A stretch of DNA of 52,946 bases from assembly GCA_023622765.1 (NCBI GenBank), contig JAMNYO010000031.1, positions 1 to 52,946 on the forward strand, given 5' to 3'. Below, in pieces: positions 1 through 7,257 of the stretch. Position 1 is the stretch's first letter; each line of letters begins with the position of its first letter. The position numbers and the translations under genes were made by a program. The stretch is from Bacteroidota bacterium. GTDB taxonomy: Bacteria; Bacteroidota; Bacteroidia; Bacteroidales; Dysgonomonadaceae. A model generated the notes under the pieces. It saw only the letters and a list, made by a program, of their open reading frames with translations. It had not been told where the DNA came from and made no database searches.

Positions 1-294
1 TACGCAGAAAGAACTTGTTTGCAAGCGAAGAACAGTACCTTGCAATCAACGCCGGCCGGTGCGAAAACCGCGCGAACTTCCATCGTGGACTTCTCCAAGC
101 CCGGGAACGATCAAGCTTCATCTTACAGGAAAAACGTGCGTCAATTCTTCAACGCGCTCAAGCCCATCCTCCCCAGTGGGGTACGCCTCACGGGCACGGA
201 CGTGCTATTCTTCGACGACCTCACGGAAGGTTACTGCAAATTCACTCACGACGGCAAAGAGTACTCGATTACCATGAGTATCGGCTGCCAGTAA
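1..294 (+). CDS. Unknown protein, 3' end only
   Basis: The frame is open from the first base of the window to a TAA at 292-294, so this is the C-terminal 97 residues or so of a gene that begins upstream. A TTG at 19 could be a start, but no break upstream supports it. The visible part has a polar N-terminal stretch and a compact end with the segment GKEYSITMSIGC. I do not recognise the family. Two strong terminators lie 130-230 bases downstream, so it closes a rightward transcription unit of the prophage. Confidence 0.55.
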   Translation, partial: YAERTCLQAKNSTLQSTPAGAKTARTSIVDFSKPGNDQASSYRKNVRQFFNALKPILPSGVRLTGTDVLFFDDLTEGYCKFTHDGKEYSITMSIGCQ

Positions 295-423
295 CCCCAC
301 GATCCCGTGTTTCAGTCCACTCGCCCGATCCATCGGGATAATGCAACGTGCAAGCATTAAGGGATCCGCGAAACAGTTTCAAAGCTTCTGTTTAAAAAGC
401 ATATGCGTTCTTTCAGCCCTCAG

Positions 424-460
424 AGGCCGCCGGTTTCAAGCAGTTCCGGCGGCCTTTTTT
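424..460 (+). terminator. Intrinsic terminator 1
   Basis: Perfect 10-base-pair stem (AGGCCGCCGG at 424-433 pairs with CCGGCGGCCT at 446-455), 12-base loop, then a run of T to 460. It ends the transcription unit of the partial gene at 1-294. Confidence 0.88.
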
Positions 461-500
461 GGGCCTGCGCGCCAGCGCGAGACATATCCTTATTACTGAC

Positions 501-524
501 CGCCGCTCGTCAGAGCGGCGTTTT
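501..524 (+). terminator. Intrinsic terminator 2 (tandem)
   Basis: Perfect 8-base-pair stem CGCCGCTC / GAGCGGCG with a GTCA loop, followed by TTTT. It lies 40 bases past the first terminator, so read-through into the octamer region is doubly blocked. Confidence 0.8.
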
Positions 525-541
525 AAACGTGTGCAGTTTGC

Positions 542-592
542 CTGTTTTGCTCCATGAGCGAGGGCAAAGCCCGAAGCGACAGTGCAAAACAG
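542..592. other. Nested stem-loop, function unknown
   Basis: Outer arms CTGTTTTGC (542-550) and GCAAAACAG (584-592) pair perfectly over 9 bases and enclose a second hairpin, GGGC-AAA-GCCC (562-572). A further small hairpin (CCCCTT / AAGGGG) follows at about 616-629. No T-run follows, so this is not an ordinary terminator. It could be a structured RNA or a protein-binding site next to the octamer array. Confidence 0.45.
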
Positions 593-734
593 AGCAAACA
601 AACACCTTTTCAATTCCCCTTTGAAGGGGTTAGGGGTAGAGTAATACTCAAAACAGCAAAAAATCCCCCGCACCCCCCTTATTCACAAAAAAGAAATAAG
701 ATATATAAACCGTTGAAAACTTTTCAAGAATGGC

Positions 735-1060
735 GACCAACAGACCAACAGACCAACAGGAATAAAAAAACAATCGAAAATAAAAATATAACCATCTATA
801 TATCAATATATTATATTTATTATTTATTTATTTGTTATTGTTGGTCGCTGTTGGTTTCGTCGTTATTTTGTTGGTCACTGTTGGTCTGTTGGTCGGTGAA
901 ATTCAAACCAACAACAAACCAACAGGACGGAGATGAAAAAAACGATTTTCCCGTGTATTTTTTCTCGTATAAAATTGTTTATTTATTTAATTCATAGTAA
1001 CTTAGTGTAAAAATGTTATTACGAAACTTCCGTACTTGTTGGTCTGTTGGTCTGTTGGTC
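735..1060. repeat. Octamer array TGTTGGTC / GACCAACA, possible iteron origin or regulatory site
   Basis: Three head-to-tail GACCAACA units at 735-758 are the exact inverse of three TGTTGGTC units at 1037-1060. Between them lie TGTTGGTC at 839-846, 869-876, 879-886 and 887-894, a one-mismatch copy at 849-856, and inverted near-copies AACCAACA at 906-913 and 917-924. The interval 761-838 is almost pure A/T. Tandem short repeats beside an AT-rich stretch resemble iteron origins, but operator clusters or a packaging recognition site are also possible. The long gap 295-1148 holds no convincing gene. Confidence 0.75.
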
Positions 1061-1095
1061 TCGAAAATGACAGGGGATTGGCAAGAAAAATTTTT

Positions 1096-1113
1096 TTCAC
1101 GTGAAAACGTGAA
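1096..1113. promoter_or_regulatory. Inverted repeat ahead of the first late gene
   Basis: TTCACG-TGAAAA-CGTGAA forms a perfect 6-base inverted repeat 36 bases before the ATG at 1149. The position suits an operator, but no regulator can be assigned to it. Confidence 0.4.
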
Positions 1114-1148
1114 TTATTAACTAAAAACCTGTAACTAAGCGTTTTAAT

Positions 1149-1631
1149 ATGGTATTGGCATCTATTCAACTCAAGGATCACCTTGTAGAGTTCATGAAAC
1201 ATAAGTATGGAGTAGAGGATGAGGATCACGTTTCGATCCCTCCAAGCGACGATCTCTATTATGTTTTGAACAAACTTCGATCGAAAAAACCAAAGAACGC
1301 GCCACAGAGTAGTGGGAATTTCACGTTCGTGGTACCATCGCCACGTAATTCCCGGGATCCGGAAATATACAACTACTACTCTCGTGAAGCGGAAAAAACC
1401 ATCCAGTCCAGGATAAACAGGATGTTCAAGGCGGAATTTCATGACTTCATGGACTACCGTACCGATGACTGTGGCGACACCATCACCGAGGCGAGCGTAC
1501 TTTTCGCATCCATCACGAACGTGAGATCCATAGACACCGAAAGCCTCTGTAAGGACTATTACCGGTGGAGAAATAAACATCGGCACCGGCACAAGACAAG
1601 ACCGTACCGATTTAAAGCTAAAAAAGTTTAA
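1149..1631 (+). CDS. Hypothetical phage protein, 160 aa
   Basis: First gene of the rightward late cluster, just after the octamer array. The protein is charged, with a very basic C-terminus (a His/Arg/Lys-rich run from about residue 141 to the end), which suggests nucleic-acid binding. No known domain is recognised. The ATG lies in an AT-rich leader typical of Bacteroidetes starts. A protein that acts on the array would fit its place and tail, but nothing in the sequence proves this. Confidence 0.65.
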   Translation: MVLASIQLKDHLVEFMKHKYGVEDEDHVSIPPSDDLYYVLNKLRSKKPKNAPQSSGNFTFVVPSPRNSRDPEIYNYYSREAEKTIQSRINRMFKAEFHDFMDYRTDDCGDTITEASVLFASITNVRSIDTESLCKDYYRWRNKHRHRHKTRPYRFKAKKV

Positions 1632-1751
1632 ATGCGGTTAAATAACAGTTAAAACACAACCTCCCAACCTGTTCATTTTGTCCGAAAGGTGCGAAAAAGT
1701 GCGAAAAAACGGGAATCATTGAAATACAAGCAATTATAAAAACCGCGTAAC

Positions 1752-2132
1752 ATGAATTTAGAATTTGGTAATATCGTGAAAATTTTTCCGATCCATATCG
1801 TCGAGAAAATAGAAAACGGGGAAGTCGTCGTTTCAGGAAGTGGAACACCGATTATCGCGCACGCGTCAGATTTTGACGTGAACCCGGACGTGAGCGATAG
1901 CCCATCATCGCTCCTTACTAACACCCCCGTAACGTTGTACGCCGATAAGTTGACAGACGATGACGCTCAATTTCTAAGGATAAAACGCTCCGTTATCGTT
2001 GAAGCATGCAAGTCAAATGGCGATAAGTCGATAATCGGATCAATGGAGTACCCGGCGAAAATCACGCTTACGCGAACGATTAACCGGGACATTCTAAAAG
2101 TCGAACACAAGCAGCCATCGCATCTCGGTTAA
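1752..2132 (+). CDS. Hypothetical phage protein, 126 aa
   Basis: Acidic soluble protein with an N-terminal beta-rich stretch (segments NIVKIFPIHIVEKI and GEVVVSGSGTPIIAH) and a middle rich in Asp/Ser. The 120-base leader includes two direct copies of GTGCGAAAAA (about 1689-1710). No family recognised. It lies directly upstream of the head protease, so it may belong to the structural operon. Confidence 0.6.
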   Translation: MNLEFGNIVKIFPIHIVEKIENGEVVVSGSGTPIIAHASDFDVNPDVSDSPSSLLTNTPVTLYADKLTDDDAQFLRIKRSVIVEACKSNGDKSIIGSMEYPAKITLTRTINRDILKVEHKQPSHLG

Positions 2133-2161
2133 GCGCAAACAGTCCTTTATTTTGCCGCGTC

Positions 2162-2192
2162 ATACATCTATTTTCGTGAAAAATAGATGTAT
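2162..2192. other. Strong AT-rich hairpin before the head operon
   Basis: ATACATCTATTTT (2162-2174) pairs perfectly over 13 bases with AAAATAGATGTAT (2180-2192), with a 5-base loop. No U-run follows. It lies 30 bases after the stop of the 126-aa gene and just ahead of a possible small gene, so it may block decay of, or partly terminate, the upstream transcript, or serve as an operator. Confidence 0.55.
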
Positions 2193-2194
2193 AA

Positions 2195-2368
2195 ATGAAT
2201 TCTATTACCTCTTTACTCAAGATCTTAGTCGCCACCGATTCAAGGTTATTCATCACGAAAAACGAATACATCTCCGAATTGGCGACACTACTCCCTTTTT
2301 TCCTTTTCAACCGTGAAATTGGCGAATACCGTGGCTTACCACCGGATCACAGGAATTATAACGGCTGA
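2195..2368 (+). CDS. Possible small protein, 57 aa
   Basis: An ATG three bases after the hairpin opens a 57-codon frame that overlaps the start of the protease gene by 56 bases in another frame. The product has a hydrophobic middle (ELATLLPFFLF). The long overlap argues against a real gene, while its position filling an otherwise empty 180-base gap argues for one. Confidence 0.25.
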   Translation: MNSITSLLKILVATDSRLFITKNEYISELATLLPFFLFNREIGEYRGLPPDHRNYNG

Positions 2369-3035
2369 TAGTTATTGGAGGTTTTCAACCAAGCAACTTC
2401 AAAAAGATCTACTCGCGGCCGAATCGAACGACAATATATCCGCCCACTTGCTGCATGTTTCATCTGGTGGCGGTGAAGCGTGGTACCTTGACCAGCTGGC
2501 AGCCACCATCCGGCAGCTGGAAAAGCCGGTACATTCATTCATTGAACGCGTGTGTGGATCGGCTGCTTATTACATCGCGTCTCAATCGGACTTCATTTCC
2601 GCTTCAACCGACTATGACTTGGTGGGTTGTATCGGAACGATGACCTCATTAATGGATCTTCAGCCAATGTTCGAAAAATGGGGCGTGAAGTTCATTGAAG
2701 AGTATGCCACAAAGTCTGACCTGAAGAACAAAAAGTACCTTGATCTTTTACACGGCAACCCGGATCAATACATCAAAGAGGAACTGGATCCATTAAGGGA
2801 TAAGTTCGTTGATGACGTTAAGCTATGTCGTGAAGAGATCGCTGAACTTCCAGAGGATCACCCCGTGCTTCGAGGTGAGACGTACTACGCGAATAAATCC
2901 ATAAAAAACGGGCTTATCGATGTTGTTGAGTCGTTCGCGGCTGCAATTCATCGTGTACACGATGCTGGAACCTCGTACAGCACCCGGGTAGCAAATAGGA
3001 AACAAGCACTTCAGATATTTAATAACACCATCTAA
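2313..3035 (+). CDS. S49 (SppA/ClpP-like) prohead protease
   Basis: 240-residue serine peptidase of the S49 family, which in phages cuts scaffold and capsid precursors during head maturation. The ClpP-like fold is visible: HLLHVSSGGGEAWYLDQL (near residue 45) as the strand-turn that supports the oxyanion hole, VCGSAAYYIAS (near residue 85) with the nucleophilic Ser, and a Lys-rich segment about 50 residues on (YATKSDLKNKKY) with the likely general-base Lys. It stands immediately before the capsid gene with an 11-base gap, the usual pairing. Start ATG fits the domain boundary. Confidence 0.85.
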   Translation: MKLANTVAYHRITGIITADSYWRFSTKQLQKDLLAAESNDNISAHLLHVSSGGGEAWYLDQLAATIRQLEKPVHSFIERVCGSAAYYIASQSDFISASTDYDLVGCIGTMTSLMDLQPMFEKWGVKFIEEYATKSDLKNKKYLDLLHGNPDQYIKEELDPLRDKFVDDVKLCREEIAELPEDHPVLRGETYYANKSIKNGLIDVVESFAAAIHRVHDAGTSYSTRVANRKQALQIFNNTI

Positions 3036-3046
3036 TTTTTCACAAC

Positions 3047-5065
3047 ATGAAGTTCAAAGAAAAATTTATGCAAATCTTGGTGGCGTTAGGTTTCGTAAGC
3101 AAGGCAAAAGCTAACGATCTAACCGCCGAGGACTGGGAGAAGATAGACACCGCTTTCAAGGAAAAATTCGGCGTCACCATCTCCGAAGCAATGAACGAAC
3201 ATCAAGCGGTAGCATCTAACGAGGCCGATCGTGCTGCCGCCTTGGCCATCATTAACGCGGCCACCGCGGATGATGACACGCAGGATCCCCCTGAAGGCGA
3301 CGATGAAGGGGATCAAGCCACCTCGCTCGCGAGTGGAGTGCAGAACATCGTCACCAAGCTGGACAATCTAACGTCTGAAAACGCGAAGCTGCGCCAAAAG
3401 GTAGATAAAATGGCCAAAATGGCACTACCCGACAACCCTCAGGGTGTTGTTTCTCGGGTGTTGACTCCTTACGGAACGGGACACACGGATACCCACCTGT
3501 TTGGCATCGAGCACGAGATGTTCTCCATGACAAAGCGTTGGAATAAAATCGCCCGCAACCCCAACGAGGCGAAATTGTCAGACCCGGATGATGTTATTTT
3601 TGAAGACTTCCAAGCTTCAACGAGAAACTATGCCCGCCTGTTAGCTGCTCGCTACAAGTTTCTGAAAGATAACAACATGCTTCCGGGAATCGAAAAAGAC
3701 GCGGCTTTCACCAACACGCTGACTGATTTGTCTGATGCCGGATTGGGAGACCAGTACGTGACACTTCGTCAAGACGCGTTAATTGCACGCATCGCGGAGA
3801 TCCCAACCGTTTACTACCTATTCCCGCGTCGTTACGGTGTGCAAGACCGTGAATTGATGACTATTGCATACTTCGATGAGTTATCGCAAGGTTATCAGAC
3901 CGGTAAGGTGTTCAAGGGTGGCATGAAACTGCAGCCCGAAATTGGATACGTGGATGACGCCATGTTCAAAGTTGAGTTCGGGCCGATGAAGGAAATCGAA
4001 CGCCAATACATCGGTTATTTGAACACCGACGGTTCTGACCCGATGAAATGGAGTATGATCGAATGGCAATTGTTGAACATGTATAAGGTGTTGGTCAACG
4101 AGCAAAACATCCGCGTGATCCGTGGTTGCTACGTGAAACCAGAACCAGGGGTAGCAGGATCATTCCTGAACGCGGGAACCGGGTTGATCTACACCCTGCA
4201 ACGTTACATAAACGAGAACAAGTTGCTCCCGCACTCTGACGTGTCTTACGACTCGTACACCTCGACAACCATGCTTGACGCGGTTCTGGCATTTATCGAG
4301 GACGTGCAAGAGAATCCTGAAGATGACTTCACTTTGAACAACAAGTTCATTTATTTGAACGAGCGTCACAAGCCGTGGTGGATAAAATGCATCCGCACGA
4401 AATTCGGGAAAGATACCGATTTTACCGGCCCGGACAGCTACGCGAATGTAGTTCCCGACCACTCGTTGCGCATTAAATGGGTTCCAAACATGGGTAACTC
4501 ATTCTTGATGTTCATCCAGGAGCATGGGAACTTGCAAGCCCTGGAATTCATTCCGGGAGAAATGCTCGGTGTGAAATTCGATTCCGCGATGGAGATGTAC
4601 CACGTCTGGAGCACTTGGAAGGAAGGGTTCTCGGCATTCCTTGTTGGTAAGAAGTTCGCAACGCTGTCGGACCTGACCGCCAACAACCGCGCGATGCAGG
4701 AAATCTTCATGAACCGTCCGGCTACAGAACTCGCGGCAGATGCAACCAAACCAAATGCCACAACCGCGAAAAATTTCTGGTTCGTAACCAAAAGCAACAC
4801 ACAGGATACGGCGATTACAGAAATCACGGGGGCAAAGAAAGGCGTTGTGTACAAGATTGAAATCGGCGGCACGACAAATGCCACCACGATTAAAAAAGCA
4901 AGCAATTTCTCAAGCATTACTGACGACTGGGAACCGACGGCAGTAGGCGACTACATCATGGTAATACTCAACTCATCGAACAAGTTTATCGAGCTCGAGC
5001 GTTGCGTTGGTGGTGTTCGTACGATTAACGAGGATGTACAACCCAATATCCCGGGTGGTAGGTAA
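3047..5065 (+). CDS. Putative major capsid protein with N-terminal scaffold-like region
   Basis: 672 residues, long for an HK97-fold capsid protein. Residues 1-130 are acidic with a short coiled coil (ENAKLRQKVDKMAKMA), like the delta domain removed by a prohead protease. The middle, about 130-540, is a soluble mixed fold rich in aromatic residues. The last 110 residues form a separate Thr/Ala/Asn-rich beta domain that could be a decoration domain on the shell. The call rests on size, layout and its place right after the S49 protease; no single diagnostic motif is visible. A strong hairpin follows the stop. Confidence 0.72.
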   Translation: MKFKEKFMQILVALGFVSKAKANDLTAEDWEKIDTAFKEKFGVTISEAMNEHQAVASNEADRAAALAIINAATADDDTQDPPEGDDEGDQATSLASGVQNIVTKLDNLTSENAKLRQKVDKMAKMALPDNPQGVVSRVLTPYGTGHTDTHLFGIEHEMFSMTKRWNKIARNPNEAKLSDPDDVIFEDFQASTRNYARLLAARYKFLKDNNMLPGIEKDAAFTNTLTDLSDAGLGDQYVTLRQDALIARIAEIPTVYYLFPRRYGVQDRELMTIAYFDELSQGYQTGKVFKGGMKLQPEIGYVDDAMFKVEFGPMKEIERQYIGYLNTDGSDPMKWSMIEWQLLNMYKVLVNEQNIRVIRGCYVKPEPGVAGSFLNAGTGLIYTLQRYINENKLLPHSDVSYDSYTSTTMLDAVLAFIEDVQENPEDDFTLNNKFIYLNERHKPWWIKCIRTKFGKDTDFTGPDSYANVVPDHSLRIKWVPNMGNSFLMFIQEHGNLQALEFIPGEMLGVKFDSAMEMYHVWSTWKEGFSAFLVGKKFATLSDLTANNRAMQEIFMNRPATELAADATKPNATTAKNFWFVTKSNTQDTAITEITGAKKGVVYKIEIGGTTNATTIKKASNFSSITDDWEPTAVGDYIMVILNSSNKFIELERCVGGVRTINEDVQPNIPGGR

Positions 5066-5082
5066 TCAAGCTTTCTTCTTCT

Positions 5083-5117
5083 GCGCGCTCTCCCCTCTTT
5101 TGGGGAGAGTGTCGCGC
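5083..5117 (+). other. Stable hairpin after the capsid gene
   Basis: CTCTCCCC (5088-5095) pairs with GGGGAGAG (5102-5109), extended by GCGCG (5083-5087) with CGCGC (5113-5117) across a small bulge. There is no U-run. It probably protects the 3' end of capsid mRNA or lowers transcription of the next gene, which would favour capsid dosage. Confidence 0.6.
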
Positions 5118-5159
5118 GGAGGAGTTGATATTTCATAACATGTTAAAAACTTTTTCACG

Positions 5160-6158
5160 ATGAATAAAAAACAACTTAGATACTCGCGAAAAAAAGTGTA
5201 CAAGGCACTGATGCAAACGCGCCTTCGCTTTTTTCTCATGCTAATGCTGATTGTCGCAGTTCCCGCGACAGTGGTAGCATTAACCGAAATCGATAATTCC
5301 AAGGAAGCCATATCCGTGGTAAGTGGCACCACTATGGCATCCATGCTTGCCATCGGTAATATCGAGGACGTACCCGATAGAGACGTAACTGGCGAAGCAC
5401 TATCCTACAAAGTGTGGCTCATAGAGTTAAGCCAAATTGATGACACGCAACCATTCCCTAAACCAAATGCATCGCGGGAGGTCGGTGCTATCTCGTTGAA
5501 GGCAGGGCAAAAACCACACTACTTCGTGGCCCACGATATTCCAACTTACGACGGATCCGGGGAGCGAGGAGACCTTGCTACTTCCGGGACCAACACCTTT
5601 GTGATCATCATGGGAGGAGTAAGGGATCAACTGCTTAATTTTATAGAAAACTTCGCCGGCAGAAAATTTATAATCATATTCCAAGAGTGCGGTGTGAACG
5701 AGAAATATATAAAAGGGAACCCGTGCAAGCCGATGATATTCAGTAGCTACAACGTGGCCAATAACAAAGAAAGCCGATCGGTGACGTTCACGTTCACGGA
5801 TAGATCTGTTAATCAGTATTACAAGTATACCGGCAGCTTATCCGGCGTAGAACCAGCGTTGCACACCGCGGGATCGTCTGAGCTTAGCTTCCAATCCGGT
5901 GTTGACACGTATCGAATCCCAGGCGGATCTTCAACCACGTATGCTATCTCCAGCTTCTCCGGATTATCCTCGAACGATGAAGGACGCTACATCACGCTCT
6001 TGGGTGAAGGTGTTAGCAACGCGGCTACTATTTCAGAAGTCTCAGGCATCGTGCTTAAGGGCGGGGCCACCTGGACGGCAAATGTTGGATCACAAATTGT
6101 TTTCCGGGTACTCGACCAATCTACTATCGTTGAAGTATCTCGCATCCAGACCGCGTAG
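5160..6158 (+). CDS. Phage structural protein, candidate tail-tube protein, with N-terminal membrane segment
   Basis: 332 residues. From about residue 59 (MASMLAIGNIEDVPD) it reads as a soluble beta-rich structural protein with LNFIENFAGRKFIIIF and RSVTFTFTDRSVNQYYKYTG, a pattern like a tube or head-tail joining protein. Residues 1-58 are unexpected: a basic start, then a hydrophobic stretch (FFLMLMLIVAVPATVVAL), which looks like a signal or anchor sequence. The ATG at 5334 would remove it. Hairpins flank the gene on both sides, so it may be a separately dosed mRNA. Tail-tube identity is an inference from fold impression and its place before a frameshifted gene. Confidence 0.55.
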   Translation: MNKKQLRYSRKKVYKALMQTRLRFFLMLMLIVAVPATVVALTEIDNSKEAISVVSGTTMASMLAIGNIEDVPDRDVTGEALSYKVWLIELSQIDDTQPFPKPNASREVGAISLKAGQKPHYFVAHDIPTYDGSGERGDLATSGTNTFVIIMGGVRDQLLNFIENFAGRKFIIIFQECGVNEKYIKGNPCKPMIFSSYNVANNKESRSVTFTFTDRSVNQYYKYTGSLSGVEPALHTAGSSELSFQSGVDTYRIPGGSSTTYAISSFSGLSSNDEGRYITLLGEGVSNAATISEVSGIVLKGGATWTANVGSQIVFRVLDQSTIVEVSRIQTA

Positions 6159-6172
6159 TTTTTTCATGCGTA

Positions 6173-6206
6173 AACCGGTGGACGGGTATGACACTCGTCC
6201 CCGGTT
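6173..6206 (+). other. Hairpin between structural genes
   Basis: AACCGG (6173-6178) pairs with CCGGTT (6201-6206), with an inner stem GGACG / CGTCC (6180-6184 / 6196-6200). Only a short A-rich stretch follows, so it is more likely an mRNA-stabilising or attenuating element than a full terminator. Confidence 0.5.
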
Positions 6207-6223
6207 GATAAAAATCACGAATC

Positions 6224-6847
6224 ATGTACACGTTTAAAGAAAAAAGTAGATACCTACAGGACTTACATGCACCCATTCATGCAGAGATAGACCTGGAACT
6301 ATTGAAAAAGCTGGATCCGAGAAATGACCAGTTACCCACGTTTGATCACGCGCCTAAGCGTCACGCCGAACGTATTCTCTATATCCTGCTCGACCTTACA
6401 ACACCAGAGGATATCCGAAACAACCGGCGAACTGCAGAGTTGAAAAAAGTGACTGAAGCCGATGAGGGGAAAACTGAAACGGGTGAGAATCCCGAAAATG
6501 AAGCGGGTGAGGATCCCAAAACTGAAACGGGTGAGGATCCCAAGACTGAAACGGGTGAGGATCCCGAAATTGAAGATCTTAAGAATCAGATCGAAGATTC
6601 CGAAATTGAAAAAGAGGAACTCCAAGATCAAGTTGCAAGGTTAGAAGAAACCGTCGATGATCTTGAAACCCGGAACGCGGAACTTGAATCGGAACTCGAA
6701 GCTGAAAAAAAAAGCGATCCGGATCCAACGACGGTGAAAGCTTCAAAGGCCACGACCACGACGGCAAAAAAGCCGGAAAGCTCCAAAAAGAAGACGAGTA
6801 CCCGAACATCGACTGGAAAAACCTCGAAAGCAACGACGTCCAAATAG
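6224..6847 (+). CDS. Repeat-containing coiled-coil protein; upstream partner of a candidate -1 frameshift
   Basis: 207 residues in three parts. Residues 1-80 are a soluble domain (KSRYLQDLHAPIHAEIDLEL near residue 5). Residues 84-115 are four acidic octapeptide repeats of the type TETGEDPK. Residues 118-165 are a coiled coil (EIEDLKNQIEDSEIEKEEL), followed by a Lys/Thr/Ser-rich basic tail. A slippery A AAA AAG lies in frame at 6766-6772; a -1 slip there removes the basic tail and continues into the next frame to 7257, giving a protein of about 344 residues. Phage tail-assembly chaperones are often made this way, but this gene is far from the tape measure. Confidence 0.6.
   Translation: MYTFKEKSRYLQDLHAPIHAEIDLELLKKLDPRNDQLPTFDHAPKRHAERILYILLDLTTPEDIRNNRRTAELKKVTEADEGKTETGENPENEAGEDPKTETGEDPKTETGEDPEIEDLKNQIEDSEIEKEELQDQVARLEETVDDLETRNAELESELEAEKKSDPDPTTVKASKATTTTAKKPESSKKKTSTRTSTGKTSKATTSK
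6473..6568 (+). repeat. Four 24-bp in-frame tandem repeats
   Basis: Units at 6473-6496, 6497-6520, 6521-6544 and 6545-6568 differ by only a few bases, with the core GGGTGAGGATCCC. Being multiples of three, they can expand or contract without breaking the frame, so copy number is likely to vary between strains. They encode an acidic linker. Confidence 0.9.
6766..6772 (+). other. Candidate programmed -1 ribosomal frameshift site (A AAA AAG)
   Basis: In the reading frame of the gene at 6224 the codons are GCA AAA AAG CCG, which gives the classic heptamer A AAA AAG used by E. coli dnaX. After a -1 slip the next codon is GCC at 6772, in exactly the frame of the gene ending at 7257. That frame is open from about 6703 yet has no ATG, GTG or TTG before 6889, and its upstream part reads like protein (segment EDEYPNIDWKNLESNDVQIA). 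I did not find a clear downstream stem-loop. Confidence 0.5.
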
Positions 6848-6888
6848 CGACGATCCTTTACAACGATCGCGTTAACTGCTACCGGCAG

Positions 6889-7257
6889 ATGGTCGAGCTT
6901 GACAAGAAACTCGACAGTAAACCAACCAGCAGGGATGTCGCTCGAATGGCAGAACTTCGGATCAGGAATCTCCAGGCATTTTCGGAGCTTCAAACTTTTA
7001 ACGACTCGGGCAAATGGAAGTATAAGCACCCGCTCATCATCCATATGTCCGAGCGTTTTCAGTTAGAAGAGTTGATGAAGCGCAACCCGGAGAGATTTTT
7101 GAAAGAGTACGCCAACTGTGCAAGTAACGTGAAACGATATCGTTCCTACCTGAAAAACAAATCAAGGACCGACAAACGCGAATCTGACAAGAAAAACCTA
7201 CAAAAGCATCGCGAGAGGCAGACCATTTTTGAAAATATATTAAATGAGAACAATTGA
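6889..7257 (+). CDS. Hypothetical phage protein, probably translated as a -1 frameshift extension
   Basis: The 122 residues from ATG 6889 are basic and helical, with no known domain. Protein-like sequence continues upstream in the same frame for at least 39 codons inside the preceding gene (NIDWKNLESNDVQIATILYN), with no normal start codon there. The natural product is therefore probably a fusion with the gene at 6224 through the slippery site at 6766-6772, or a protein from a nonstandard start. It overlaps the methyltransferase start by 14 bases, so translation of the two is likely coupled. Confidence 0.6.
   Translation: MVELDKKLDSKPTSRDVARMAELRIRNLQAFSELQTFNDSGKWKYKHPLIIHMSERFQLEELMKRNPERFLKEYANCASNVKRYRSYLKNKSRTDKRESDKKNLQKHRERQTIFENILNENN

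Noticed and set aside
554-997. A 147-codon open frame across the octamer array
   Set aside because: Its residues are set by the repeats (PTDQQTNR and CWSLLV runs) and by AT-rich DNA; it has no protein-like pattern and begins inside the stem-loop region.
735-1060. CRISPR-like array
   Set aside because: Repeats are only eight bases, often head to tail, lie in both orientations, and have no spacers of even length or cas genes near.
5083-5117. Terminator after the capsid gene
   Set aside because: The stem is strong but no run of T follows, so it was listed as a hairpin and not as a terminator.
6332-6644. Open frames on both strands across the 24-bp repeats
   Set aside because: They are translations of the repeat in other frames; the 207-residue frame has a folded N-terminal part and a coiled coil on either side of the repeats.
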